Below, piece by piece: positions 1 to 8,510 of a DNA stretch of 64,000 nt. This DNA comes from Acidimicrobiia bacterium (GTDB lineage: Bacteria > Actinomycetota > Acidimicrobiia > Spongiisociales > ZC4RG35): NCBI GenBank assembly GCA_017577575.1, contig PKRG01000001.1, positions 124,001 to 188,000 of the forward strand. The letters are read 5' to 3'. Made by a program: the position numbers and the translations under genes. The notes beneath the pieces were generated by a model. It searched no databases and was not told the origin of the DNA. It was given only the letters and a program-made list of their open reading frames with translations. Position 1 is the stretch's first letter. Every line of letters starts with the position of its first letter.

Positions 1-1
1 G

Positions 2-841
2 GATGCTGTGGCTCTAGCCGTCACCGCCGAACAGGCGGGGCTCGACCTGGTCACCTACCAGGACCACCCCTACCACCCGGGGCTGCTCGACACGTGGACG
101 CTGCTGACCTACGTGGCGGCGAAGACGGACCGCATTCGCATCAGCGGCAACGTCCTCAGCCTCCCGTTGCGGCCCCCGGCGGTGTTGGCCCGGGCGGCGG
201 CGTCGCTGGACATCCTCAGCGGCGGCCGCTTCGAGCTCGGACTGGGCGCCGGGGCATTCTGGGAGGGCATCGCCGCCATGGGCGGTCGCCGTCTCACCCC
301 GGCGCAGAGCGTGGAAGCCCTCCGGGAGGCGATCACGATCATCCGGGGACTGTGGGACACCGACGCTCCCGCCGGTCTCCGCTTCGACGGCGAGTACTAC
401 GTGATCAGCGGAGCCAAGCGAGGTCCCCGCCCGGCCCACGACATCGCCATCTGGGTCGGAGGCTACAAACCGAAGATGCTCGCCTTGACCGGATCCGTCG
501 CCGACGGCTGGGTGCCCACCCTCGAGTACCTGCCCCGAGGGGTGGACATGCTTTCCGAGCTGAACTCCCGGATCGACGAAGCCGCCCACGCGGCGGGTCG
601 TGACCCGAGCGACATCCGCCGGCTGCTCAACGTGATGAACGTGTCGATCGCGCCGCACAGTCGGGGGACGCTCAACGGGCCCGCCTCTCAGTGGATCGAC
701 GAGCTCGCCGATCTCGCTCTGAACCACGGGATCTCGGCGGTCATGATCGGCGGCGACGACCAGGACCTCACCAAGCGGTTCGCCGCCGACATCGTCCCCG
801 CCGTCCGAGAGATCGTCGCGCGGGAGCGCCCGCTGAGGTGA
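2..841 (+). CDS. LLM-class flavin-dependent oxidoreductase, 5' end missing
   Basis: Luciferase-like (bacterial luciferase/F420-dependent reductase superfamily) TIM-barrel protein. The reading frame is open from base 2, and the residues before the first possible start (GTG at 8) fit the family, so the gene begins outside the window. Family signatures include the early TYQDHP stretch, a GRFELGLGAG segment that typically binds flavin or F420 phosphate, and IWVGGYKPKMLALTG before the C-terminal helices. About 280 residues are visible, compared with 300-350 for full members. The substrate cannot be read from sequence. It converges on the PTS IIC gene with a 34-base gap. Confidence 0.85.
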   Translation, partial: DAVALAVTAEQAGLDLVTYQDHPYHPGLLDTWTLLTYVAAKTDRIRISGNVLSLPLRPPAVLARAAASLDILSGGRFELGLGAGAFWEGIAAMGGRRLTPAQSVEALREAITIIRGLWDTDAPAGLRFDGEYYVISGAKRGPRPAHDIAIWVGGYKPKMLALTGSVADGWVPTLEYLPRGVDMLSELNSRIDEAAHAAGRDPSDIRRLLNVMNVSIAPHSRGTLNGPASQWIDELADLALNHGISAVMIGGDDQDLTKRFAADIVPAVREIVARERPLR

Positions 842-875
842 GGGCCGGGTCGTCCGGACCCGGCCCGTTCCCGAA

Positions 876-2270
876 TCAGCCCGCCACGCTCTCGGCCTCG
901 GACGATGCCTGCCCCTGTTGGGTGAGGTAGTCGGGGCGGAGCTTGGGGAACACCATCCCGAACACGAACGTGGCGGCGACGAGGACCGCCGCCCAGATCC
1001 ACACCAGGGCCGGGCCCGCCTCGGACATGAACCCGGTGACGATGCCCACCCAGGCGAAGTCGGCGTCACCGAACGTGGTGTTGGCGAAGCCCAGCTCGCC
1101 CATGTACTGCAACAGGAAGGCAGGCAGGAACGTGATCAGCACGCCGTTGACGAACCCGCCGGCGGCCGCCCCCCAGCGGCCCCCCATGGCGTTTCCGAAC
1201 ACGCCGGCGCCGCCGCCGGTGAAGAAGTGGGGGACCATGCCGGGGATGATGAGCGCCAGCCCCAGCGGGCCGAGGAAGATCATCGACACCAAGCCGCCCA
1301 GCACCGAGGTGGCGAAGCCGATGATCACGGCGGTGGGGGCGTAGGGAAAGACGATCGGCACGTCGAGGGCGGGCACCGCGTTGGGGATGAGCCTGCTCGA
1401 GATGCCCTCGAACGCCGGGACGATCTCGCCGATGATCATCCGCACGCCGACGAGGATGATCCACACGCCGGCTGCGAACGTGAGGGCCTGGACGATGGCG
1501 AACACCCAGGGGTTCGCCCCGCCCGCCAGCTCGGTCACGACAGCCGGCCCGGCGAGGATGGCGAAGATCAGGTAGACGATCAGCATCGCCACCGCGGTGG
1601 ACACGAGGCTGTCCCGGAAGAAGCTCAGGCTGCGGGGGACCTGGAAGTCCTCGGTCGACTTCTCCGGGTCGCCGACCTTCGAGCCCACCAAGCCGGCGGC
1701 GCAGTAGGCGAGGGTCCCGAAATGTCCCATGGCGATCTCCTCGCCGCCGGTGATGCGACGCATGAACGGCATGGCGATCGCCGGCATCAGCACCATGACC
1801 GAACCGGTGATCAGCGCACCGGTGATAAGCAGTTGCCAGCCCTCCATGCCGGTGACTCCGATCGTCACCGCGGTCAGAGCGGCCATGAAGAAGACGTGGT
1901 GTCCGGTGAGGAACACGTAGCGGAGCCGGGTGAGGCGGGCGAGGACCAGGTTCACCACGAAGGCCAGGCCCATGATGCCGGCGGTCTCGGCCCCGAAGTC
2001 CTCCTGGGCGAGGGCCACGATCGCCTCGTTGGTGGGCACCACTCCCTGGAGGCCCAACCCCTCCGAGATCATCGTCCCCAGCGGGTCGAGGGCGCCGATG
2101 AGGATGTTCGCTCCGCCCCCGAGGATCAGGAACCCGATGATCGTCTTCAGGGTCCCGGTCACCACGTCGGGCAAGGACGCTCGTGCGACCAGCAGGCCAA
2201 TCAGCGCCAACAGGCCGACGAGGATCGAAGCGTTGGAAAGAATCTCCTGCAGAAACTCGAGGACGGCCAT
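876..2270 (-). CDS. ulaA: PTS ascorbate-type (SgaT/UlaA) permease subunit IIC
   Basis: Integral membrane IIC component of a phosphoenolpyruvate-dependent sugar transporter of the L-ascorbate/galactitol superfamily. It has 464 residues, almost the length of E. coli UlaA, with about ten hydrophobic segments, an early GGGANILIGAL segment and a C-terminal hairpin rich in Gly and Phe. It would translocate a sugar acid or polyol while IIB phosphorylates it. A strong AGGAGGAG ribosome site lies just before the ATG. It is last in a minus-strand operon IIA-IIB-IIC. The substrate is inferred only from family; no ascorbate-catabolic lactonase or decarboxylase is nearby. Confidence 0.88.
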   Translation of the reverse strand: MAVLEFLQEILSNASILVGLLALIGLLVARASLPDVVTGTLKTIIGFLILGGGANILIGALDPLGTMISEGLGLQGVVPTNEAIVALAQEDFGAETAGIMGLAFVVNLVLARLTRLRYVFLTGHHVFFMAALTAVTIGVTGMEGWQLLITGALITGSVMVLMPAIAMPFMRRITGGEEIAMGHFGTLAYCAAGLVGSKVGDPEKSTEDFQVPRSLSFFRDSLVSTAVAMLIVYLIFAILAGPAVVTELAGGANPWVFAIVQALTFAAGVWIILVGVRMIIGEIVPAFEGISSRLIPNAVPALDVPIVFPYAPTAVIIGFATSVLGGLVSMIFLGPLGLALIIPGMVPHFFTGGGAGVFGNAMGGRWGAAAGGFVNGVLITFLPAFLLQYMGELGFANTTFGDADFAWVGIVTGFMSEAGPALVWIWAAVLVAATFVFGMVFPKLRPDYLTQQGQASSEAESVAG

Positions 2271-2337
2271 CTCCTCCTCCTATCCGTCTCCCTGATCGCC
2301 TCCCACCGTCTGCATCACCGCCCGCCCGGCGGATGTC

Positions 2338-2619
2338 TCACGATTGGAGCTCTTCGATCGCCTCCTTCACCTTCTGGTTGATCTCCTCACGGTCCATGAA
2401 GTTCTTCACGACCACCACCTTGGCGGAGGTCCCCTTCAGGCCTTCGGCCAACTCCGCGGACGTGAAGATGAGATCCGCCTGCTGGCCCCGGGCGGCGCTG
2501 GCGTCGGTGACGTCCAGCATGTAGTCCACGCCGGTGGCGTCGAGGGCGGCACGGAGCCGGGTCTTGAGGATGGCGCTGGTGCCGAGGCCCATCCCGCAAA
2601 CCGCGAACACTCTGATCAT
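2338..2619 (-). CDS. ulaB: PTS ascorbate-type subunit IIB
   Basis: Small cytosolic phosphocarrier of 93 residues. The N-terminal loop CGMGLGTS contains Cys8, the residue phosphorylated by IIA in this family, and it passes the phosphate to the sugar bound by IIC. Its ATG shares one base with the IIA stop codon (TGATG), so the two are translationally coupled. It is 67 bases upstream of the IIC gene in the same operon. Confidence 0.9.
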   Translation of the reverse strand: MIRVFAVCGMGLGTSAILKTRLRAALDATGVDYMLDVTDASAARGQQADLIFTSAELAEGLKGTSAKVVVVKNFMDREEINQKVKEAIEELQS

Positions 2620-3092
2620 CAGTTCGCCTCCTGTATCACACGGTAGAGCTCTTCATCGTCGTTCGCTGCCCGAATACGTGCGAGGTTGTCGTCGCTCTCG
2701 ATGAAATCTGCCAGAGCCGCCAACGCCGTTATGTGCTGTTCGCTGTCGGGCGAGGCGAAGGCGAACACCAGGTCTACCGGGTCGTTGTGCTCGGAACCGA
2801 ACTCGACCGGCTCGGCGAGCGTCACGAGCGAAAACCCGACCGCCACCCCGCCGTCTTCGGGGCGGGCATGGGCCAGAGCGATTCCCGGCGCCAGGACGAT
2901 GTAGGGACCGAGCTCTTCGACAGCCCGGACGATGGCGTCGACGTAGTCGTCGGTCGCCGCTCCGGTGGCCACCAGCAGCTTGCCGGCTTCCCGCACGGCT
3001 TCCCGCCAGTCGGCGCAACGCAGCCCCGCCCTCACCGCCTCTCGAGGGAACGAGGCTCCGAGACCCCCGGTCCTTTCGGCGTCGTCGACCAC
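2619..3092 (-). CDS. ulaC: PTS subunit IIA (mannitol/fructose/ascorbate type)
   Basis: Cytosolic IIA domain protein of 157 residues that accepts phosphate from HPr. The conserved active-site region PGIALAHARPEDGG contains the histidine that is phosphorylated. It is the first gene of the IIA-IIB-IIC operon. The start is a GTG at 3092 that lies 8 bases after a TATGCT -10 box on the minus strand, so the transcript is probably leaderless. HPr and enzyme I are not in the window. Confidence 0.87.
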   Translation of the reverse strand: MVDDAERTGGLGASFPREAVRAGLRCADWREAVREAGKLLVATGAATDDYVDAIVRAVEELGPYIVLAPGIALAHARPEDGGVAVGFSLVTLAEPVEFGSEHNDPVDLVFAFASPDSEQHITALAALADFIESDDNLARIRAANDDEELYRVIQEAN

Positions 3093-3097
3093 TGTTC

Positions 3098-3138
3098 GCC
3101 AGCATAGGGCGTTGGTCTCGGTGTCGCCCTACGCTGGC
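3098..3138. promoter_or_regulatory. symmetric divergent promoter between the PTS operon and transketolase
   Basis: Two 14-base arms (3098-3111 and 3125-3138) are inverted copies with 13 of 14 matches, separated by 13 bases. Each arm contains an outward-facing -10-like hexamer: TATGCT on the minus strand (3106-3101), 8 bases from the GTG of IIA, and TACGCT on the plus strand (3130-3135) for transketolase. Arms and -10 boxes are seen directly. Common control by one factor is inference. Confidence 0.6.
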
Positions 3139-3172
3139 CGGAGGGAGCGGGGAGAGTTCGAAGGAGTCGGAG

Positions 3173-5014
3173 ATGGGCGAGGAAGGCGTACGCATCGAGG
3201 ATCTGTGCCGGCAGATTCGAGTGGACATCCTGCGGGCCACCCACCAGGCAGGATCCGGCCACCCCACCTCGTCGCTGTCGGCGGTCGAGTTGGGGGCGGT
3301 CCTGTTCGCCCGCCATCTCCGCTACGACGTCTCCCGCCCCGACCATCCGGGAGCCGACAGGTTCGTGCTCTCGAAAGGCCACGCCACGCCGCTGCTCTAC
3401 GCCCTCTATCGGGCGATCGGCGCCATCGAGGAGGAAGAGCTCCTCACCTACCGCCAGCACGGCAGCCGCCTGGAGGGCCATCCCACCCCGCGGCTTCCGT
3501 GGGTGGAAGCCGCCACAGGATCACTCGGCCAGGGTCTGCCCATCGGAGTCGGGTTCGCCATCGCCGCCAGGATGGAAGGCATCCCCCGGCGCACATTCGT
3601 CCTGTGCGGCGACTCGGAGATGGCCGAGGGGTCGATGTGGGAGGCGATCGAGCACGCCGGGCACGAACGTCTCGACCGGCTCATCGCCATCGTCGACGTC
3701 AACCGTCTCGGCCAGCGCGGCCCGACCCGCCACGAGTGGGACCTCGACGCGTACGCCCGACGATTCTCCGCCTTCGGCTGGGAGACCCGCGAGGTCGACG
3801 GCCACGACATCGCACAGATCGACGCCGCCCTGTCCCAAGCCGACGCCGAGACGAGCCGTCCGACCGCCATCCTGGCGCGGACAGTGAAAGGCAAAGGCGT
3901 GCCGGAGGTCGAAGACCAGGTCGACTACCACGGCAAGGCGCTCGACCGGTCCGAGGAGGCCATCGAGCGACTCGGCGGGCCCAGTGACATCGTCATCACC
4001 CCCGCCCCGCCTCTGGAGGTGGAGCCGCGGTCGCCGGAGACGGCGAGCCTGGCCGGGGACGTGGAGGCGAGCGAGGCGCGCTGGGAGGTGGGGGAGGAAG
4101 TCGCCACGCGGTCCGCCTACGGGGAGGCACTCGTGGCGCTGGGGCGGAGGCGGCCCGAGGTGGTCGCGCTGGACGGCGAGGTGTCCAATTCGACCCGCGC
4201 CGACGCCTTCGCCCGGGAGTTCCCCGACCGTTTCGTCGAGGCCTACATCGCCGAACAGAACATGGTCGGCATGGCCATCGGGCTCGCCCGGAGCGGATAC
4301 CACCCCTTCGCCAGCTCCTTCGCCGCCTTCCTGAGCCGCGCCTACGACTTCATCCGCATGGCACCCGTCTCCGGGGTCGACATCACGCTCGTCGGCTCCC
4401 ATGCCGGCGTGTCGATCGGCCCCGACGGGCCGTCGCAGATGGGTCTGGAAGACATCGCCGCCTTCCGCGCCGTGGCCGGGTCCACCGTCTTGTACCCGTG
4501 CGACGCCAACCAGACGCGGGCCCTGGTCGAGCTCCTGGCGGACGTGTCGGGGGTCGGGTACCTGCGCACCACCCGGGGCGACACCCCGGTGATCTACGAG
4601 CCCGACGAGACCTTCGAGCTCGGCGGCTCGAAGACGCTCCGGCGCAGCGACGCCGACCAGGCTGTGGTGGTGGCGGCGGGGATCACAGTTCACGAGGCGC
4701 TCGCCGCGGTCGACGACCTCGGCGCGCCGGTCACGGTCATCGATGCCTACAGCGTCCAGCCGCTGGACGCCGAGTCGATCGCCGGCGCCGTCGCATCCGC
4801 CGGCTCGGTCGTGGTGGTAGAGGACCATCGCCCCCAGGGTGGGCTCGGGGAGGCGGTCGCTGCGGCGCTGTTGTCCCGCGGCGTGCGCTGCGAGTTCCGT
4901 CATCTGGCGGTGGAGGGTGTTCCCGCCTCGGCGACGCCGCAGGAGCAGTTGGCCCTCGCTGGCATCGATCGGGGAGCGATCCGAGCTGCTCTCGAGGCCT
5001 TGCTCCGACGCTGA
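3173..5014 (+). CDS. tkt: transketolase (single chain)
   Basis: Thiamine-diphosphate enzyme of 613 residues that moves two-carbon units between sugar phosphates in the non-oxidative pentose phosphate pathway. The N-terminal half has the substrate-binding GSGHPTS motif and the TPP motif starting GDSEMAEG and ending VDVN. The central pyrimidine-binding domain contains YIAEQNMVG with the catalytic Glu, and a C-terminal domain follows. The length suits the human/archaeal-type transketolases rather than the 660-residue E. coli form. An AAGGAG ribosome site sits 7-8 bases before the ATG. It is divergent from the ascorbate-type PTS, a linkage that suggests it processes the imported sugar phosphate. 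Confidence 0.9.
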   Translation: MGEEGVRIEDLCRQIRVDILRATHQAGSGHPTSSLSAVELGAVLFARHLRYDVSRPDHPGADRFVLSKGHATPLLYALYRAIGAIEEEELLTYRQHGSRLEGHPTPRLPWVEAATGSLGQGLPIGVGFAIAARMEGIPRRTFVLCGDSEMAEGSMWEAIEHAGHERLDRLIAIVDVNRLGQRGPTRHEWDLDAYARRFSAFGWETREVDGHDIAQIDAALSQADAETSRPTAILARTVKGKGVPEVEDQVDYHGKALDRSEEAIERLGGPSDIVITPAPPLEVEPRSPETASLAGDVEASEARWEVGEEVATRSAYGEALVALGRRRPEVVALDGEVSNSTRADAFAREFPDRFVEAYIAEQNMVGMAIGLARSGYHPFASSFAAFLSRAYDFIRMAPVSGVDITLVGSHAGVSIGPDGPSQMGLEDIAAFRAVAGSTVLYPCDANQTRALVELLADVSGVGYLRTTRGDTPVIYEPDETFELGGSKTLRRSDADQAVVVAAGITVHEALAAVDDLGAPVTVIDAYSVQPLDAESIAGAVASAGSVVVVEDHRPQGGLGEAVAAALLSRGVRCEFRHLAVEGVPASATPQEQLALAGIDRGAIRAALEALLRR

Positions 5015-5084
5015 GCTGCGGTTCTGGCTCGACCTGGCGACCGGACGACGCGTCGTCTGAGGTAGCGGCGCCCCGGGTGGGAGA

Positions 5085-7451
5085 ATGGCCGCCATGGCGC
5101 GTCTCCGAGCCGCGGCGTTCGCGGCGCTGATCCTGACCATCTTCCCCCTCCCCTCCGCCGGACAGGACGCGGCACCCGCCGCCGAACCGTGGCTCGACGA
5201 AGACTTCTCCGGCGGCGCCGGAGGTGTGTTCGACTCCGGATTCGGGACCCCGACACCCGGCCCCGGTCACGTCGGCCCAGGGGTCGTCTCGACCATCCCC
5301 CGTGGCCAACACTGGGGCTCGTCGCTCCATTGGAACACCAGCACCCATCTCGGCTCCGAGCCGGAGGAGATGTGGATCCGCTACTACCTTCGCTTCCCCG
5401 AAGGCTTCCGCGTCGCCGACGGCAACCGGGGCAAGCTCCCGGGGTTCGGAGGTCTCTACTCGAACAACTGCCACGGCGGGCGCCCATCCACCACCGGCGC
5501 CCCCTGCTGGTCGGCGCGGCTGATGTTCTCTCCGCTCTATCCCAACGACGGAGTCCCGTCCTGGCCCCACGATCCCGACGAGGTGACCCGGATCGGCTTC
5601 TACTCCTACACGTTGAACAGCAACGGAACCGGACGCTCCGGGGACGTCATCCCCTGGAACGCCGACGTCGCCACCCTCCGTCACGGGCGCTGGTACTGCG
5701 TCGAGGCGCACGTGAAGATGAACACGCCGGGCCGTGCCGATGGCGTGATGGAGGGTTTCGTCGACGGCCAGGTCGCGTACGCGTCCCGGAACGTGATGTT
5801 CCGTCGGGCGGGGGAGAGCCGTCTCGAGGTGAAGTCGTTGTGGTTCGACGTCTACCACGGCGGCGACGACCCCTCGCCCCAGCACAACGCGATCCATTTC
5901 GACTCCCTCGCCGCCGGGCCCGAGCGGATCGGCTGCAACGACAACCCCGGCGCCCGGGGCACCTTCCACGACGACGACGGCGACGTCTTCGAAGGCGACA
6001 TCGAAAAGCTCGCCGCCTCCGGGATCACCCGGGGGTGCAACCCGCCCACCAACGACCGGTTCTGTCCAGGCGACCCGGTGACCCGCGGGCAGATGGCGGC
6101 CTTCCTCAACCGGGCACTGTCCGGCCGTCTGCCCGACCCGGGACTTCGTGACGTCGCCTCCCCGCCGGACTTCTGGGGAGCGAGATCGGGAGCCTTCTAC
6201 ACCGACGTCCTCGACGCGTTCTCCGCCGCCGGGGCGCCCCTCGACGTGTTGGTCCTCACCTACGACATCGACGACACCAGCGGGGACAAGAACTGGCTGG
6301 CGGAGGGGGAGAACGACAACCCCAACAAATGGGTGCCGATCCAGCTCGGAAACGTCGCCGCCCGGGGAGCGGTCCCGTACGTCCAGATCTCCGTCCGCGA
6401 CCTTCCCGGATTGGTGGAAGGCCGCTACGACCGCCAACTGGGCCGGATGCTGGGAGCGTTCGAGAGGTACCTGGACGCCGACCCGTCACACCGGATGATC
6501 ATCGACATCCTCCCCGGCTCGAACCGCCAGCAGATCGCCTACGGCGACGACCCCACGCGGTTCAAATCGGCGTTCCGCAAGATCGCCACCCGGGTTCGGG
6601 ACACGCTCGGCCCGGACCGGGTGAAGGTGGCGTACTCCAACCACCGGGAGATCAGCTCGGCGCGATTCGCCCGCCACGAGCACCCCGCCGGCGCTCCCGA
6701 CCTGTACTTCCCCGGATCCGACGTCGTGGACCTCGCCGGGGTGCGGGGCACGGCACCGTCGGGCGCCACGTCGCCCGGGTCCTATTTCGGGCCGGCGCTC
6801 GATGCCCTGGCGGCCGCCGCCGGCTCGGACATGCCGCTCCTCATCTCCCAGACCGCCGCTCCCCGAAACAGCGACCCCCTCCGCTATCTGCAGGCGCTGG
6901 CCGACTACGCCGCCGGGCATCCCCAACTCGTCGGGGTGACCTGGGACGACGTCGTGACCGGCGGCGTCGACTACCGGCTCACGTCGCCGTCGGTGCCCGC
7001 AGGCGTGGCGTCGGCCACCGAGCGGCTGCGGGGCGGGGGAGCGGCCTGGCTGTTCTCCTCGGAAGCCGCCGCGTGGTCGCGGGCCCGACGCCAGAACGCA
7101 CCCTTCGGGGATGCCGTGTCTTCGATGTTCGCCGACGACATCGCTTGGCTCGCGGCCACCGGCATCACGAAGGGCTGCGACCCACCGGCCAACACCCAGT
7201 TCTGTCCCGACCAACCGGTCACACGGGGCCAGATGGCCGCCTTCCTGGTGCGAGCGTTGGACCTGAGGCCGGCATCAGGCCGCTTCACCGACACTGCGGG
7301 CAGCGTCTTCGCCGCCGACATCGCCGCGCTCGCCAACGCCGGGGTGACGCGAGGCTGCAACCCGCCCCGCAACGACCGCTTCTGTCCCGACGACTACGTC
7401 ACCCGGGGGCAGATGGCGGCCTTCCTGGTGAGGGCCGGGCTAACCGACTGA
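5085..7451 (+). CDS. secreted S-layer-anchored protein with polysaccharide-lyase-like and glycosidase-like domains
   Basis: Protein of 788 residues with a signal peptide (about 1-26, cleavage near AGQ). Residues about 35-285 resemble polysaccharide lyase family 14 (alginate/glucuronan lyase) jelly-roll proteins, including a GKLPGFGG stretch. An SLH repeat follows at 294-345. Residues about 360-650 resemble a GH26-like TIM barrel, and two further SLH repeats sit at 682-730 and 736-788. Each SLH repeat carries a Cys-x8-Cys pair and the motif VTRGQMAAFL. In the barrel, the positions where catalytic Glu would be expected read DILPGSN (474-480) and LISQT (Gln589), so this half may bind rather than cleave glycan. 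ATG 5085 and ATG 5094 are both possible starts. Domain names are from recall of family patterns, not a search. Confidence 0.75.
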   Translation: MAAMARLRAAAFAALILTIFPLPSAGQDAAPAAEPWLDEDFSGGAGGVFDSGFGTPTPGPGHVGPGVVSTIPRGQHWGSSLHWNTSTHLGSEPEEMWIRYYLRFPEGFRVADGNRGKLPGFGGLYSNNCHGGRPSTTGAPCWSARLMFSPLYPNDGVPSWPHDPDEVTRIGFYSYTLNSNGTGRSGDVIPWNADVATLRHGRWYCVEAHVKMNTPGRADGVMEGFVDGQVAYASRNVMFRRAGESRLEVKSLWFDVYHGGDDPSPQHNAIHFDSLAAGPERIGCNDNPGARGTFHDDDGDVFEGDIEKLAASGITRGCNPPTNDRFCPGDPVTRGQMAAFLNRALSGRLPDPGLRDVASPPDFWGARSGAFYTDVLDAFSAAGAPLDVLVLTYDIDDTSGDKNWLAEGENDNPNKWVPIQLGNVAARGAVPYVQISVRDLPGLVEGRYDRQLGRMLGAFERYLDADPSHRMIIDILPGSNRQQIAYGDDPTRFKSAFRKIATRVRDTLGPDRVKVAYSNHREISSARFARHEHPAGAPDLYFPGSDVVDLAGVRGTAPSGATSPGSYFGPALDALAAAAGSDMPLLISQTAAPRNSDPLRYLQALADYAAGHPQLVGVTWDDVVTGGVDYRLTSPSVPAGVASATERLRGGGAAWLFSSEAAAWSRARRQNAPFGDAVSSMFADDIAWLAATGITKGCDPPANTQFCPDQPVTRGQMAAFLVRALDLRPASGRFTDTAGSVFAADIAALANAGVTRGCNPPRNDRFCPDDYVTRGQMAAFLVRAGLTD

Positions 7452-8342
7452 GCTGGCGAACTCGATCAGGAGATCCGCCAGCTCCTCGCCCTTGTCCTCC
7501 TGGATGAAGTGGCCGGCACCTTCGATCGTGCGGTGATTCTGGCCACGGGCACCGGGAACTCGTTTCTGGAAACCGCGGTCGCCTCCTCGAGTGATGGGGT
7601 CGGAGTCGGCGAATGCGGTGAGGAACGGCTTCTCCCATCTGGCGAGCACCTCCCACGCCCGCCGGTTCGCCGGCGCCGCCGGGTCGTCGGGACTGGTCGG
7701 CACCAGGGACGGGAACACCTTGGCGCCCACCATGTGGGTGTCGTCGGGGAAGGGCGCTTCGTAGGCGGCGAGAACCTCGGGTGGGATCTCGTTGACAGTC
7801 GAGTTCTGGAGGATCTTGGCGATCGGCAGGCGAGGGGCATTGGCGGCGTAGCTCTGCCACTTGAGAAACGCCTCGTTGGGGCGTTCGTCGCCGGTGGGGA
7901 GCCACGTGTTGGACGCCACCACCCGGTCGAACCTGTCGGGGTGCGCCGCCACCAGCCGCAGGCCGAGCAGGCCTCCCCAGTCCTGGCCGAAGAAGGTGAT
8001 GCCGCCGAGGTCGAGTTGCAGCAACCAGGCCTCCAGCCAGTCCACGTGGGCTTGGTACGAGTAGTCCTCGGGCCGGGTCGGTTTGTCAGAACGGCCGAAC
8101 CCGATGAGATCCGGTGCAACCACTCGGAAGCCGGCGTCGACGAGCGGCGGGATCATGCGGTGATACAGGTACGACCAGGTGGGCTCGCCGTGGATCAGAA
8201 GCATCACCGGCCCGTCGCCTTCGTCGACGTAGGCCATCCGTAGCTCCGAGCCGTCGCCGGCCGGGACGTTCAGGTAGTGCGGTTCGTAGGGCCAGTCGGC
8301 CAGGCCGTCGAACCTCTCATCGGGTGTCCGCACGAAGTCCAT
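7440..8342 (-). CDS. haloalkane dehalogenase, HLD-I type
   Basis: Alpha/beta hydrolase of 300 residues that hydrolyses carbon-halogen bonds. The HGEPTWSYLY motif (51-60) and GQDWGG (119-124) match the DhlA subfamily, giving nucleophile Asp121 and halide-binding Trp122. FADSDP supplies the acidic residue and GAGHFIQED the catalytic His. The open frame extends further upstream, but ATG 8342 matches the family N-terminus (MDFVRTPDERF) and lies 6 bases after a CACAAT -10-like box, so I chose it. It overlaps the S-layer protein gene tail-to-tail by 12 bases. Haloalkane activity is inferred from conserved residues; epoxide hydrolase is excluded by the motif set. Confidence 0.88.
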   Translation of the reverse strand: MDFVRTPDERFDGLADWPYEPHYLNVPAGDGSELRMAYVDEGDGPVMLLIHGEPTWSYLYHRMIPPLVDAGFRVVAPDLIGFGRSDKPTRPEDYSYQAHVDWLEAWLLQLDLGGITFFGQDWGGLLGLRLVAAHPDRFDRVVASNTWLPTGDERPNEAFLKWQSYAANAPRLPIAKILQNSTVNEIPPEVLAAYEAPFPDDTHMVGAKVFPSLVPTSPDDPAAPANRRAWEVLARWEKPFLTAFADSDPITRGGDRGFQKRVPGARGQNHRTIEGAGHFIQEDKGEELADLLIEFASSVG

Positions 8343-8417
8343 CGCCCGATTGTGCCTCCAATCGATCCGCCGCGTCGGCCGTACGGCCATCACCTTCCCG
8401 GGGTTGACCTTCCGTTT

Positions 8418-8460
8418 TGTGGGTCGAAATGAGCGGCGCGACGGGCGATTCCGACCCACA
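8418..8460. repeat. imperfect inverted repeat, 13-base arms
   Basis: Arms TGTGGGTCGAAAT (8418-8430) and ATTCCGACCCACA (8448-8460) pair at 12 of 13 positions around a 17-base loop. It lies between the dehalogenase start and the PadR stop. There is no T-tract on either strand, so it is not a textbook terminator; it could be an operator or a REP-like element. Confidence 0.55.
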
Positions 8461-8497
8461 GAACCGGTCTGGCGAAGACCGAGGCTCGGACCGGTTC
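8461..8497. repeat. perfect inverted repeat, 9-base arms
   Basis: GAACCGGTC (8461-8469) and GACCGGTTC (8489-8497) are exact inverted copies separated by 19 bases, directly next to the preceding repeat and 14 bases before the PadR stop codon. It may end PadR transcription, which runs on the minus strand, but lacks a U-tract. Confidence 0.5.
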
Positions 8498-8510
8498 GTT
8501 GATGACGGAT

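Noticed and set aside
918..2381. 487-residue plus-strand frame opposite PTS IIC
   Set aside because: Antisense to a clear membrane permease, and composition is dominated by Glu/Asp/His/Gly without hydrophobic core.
3521..5140. 539-residue minus-strand open frame opposite transketolase
   Set aside because: It is the antisense shadow of a certain gene in GC-rich DNA, with low-complexity Gly/Arg/Asp-rich composition and no domain.
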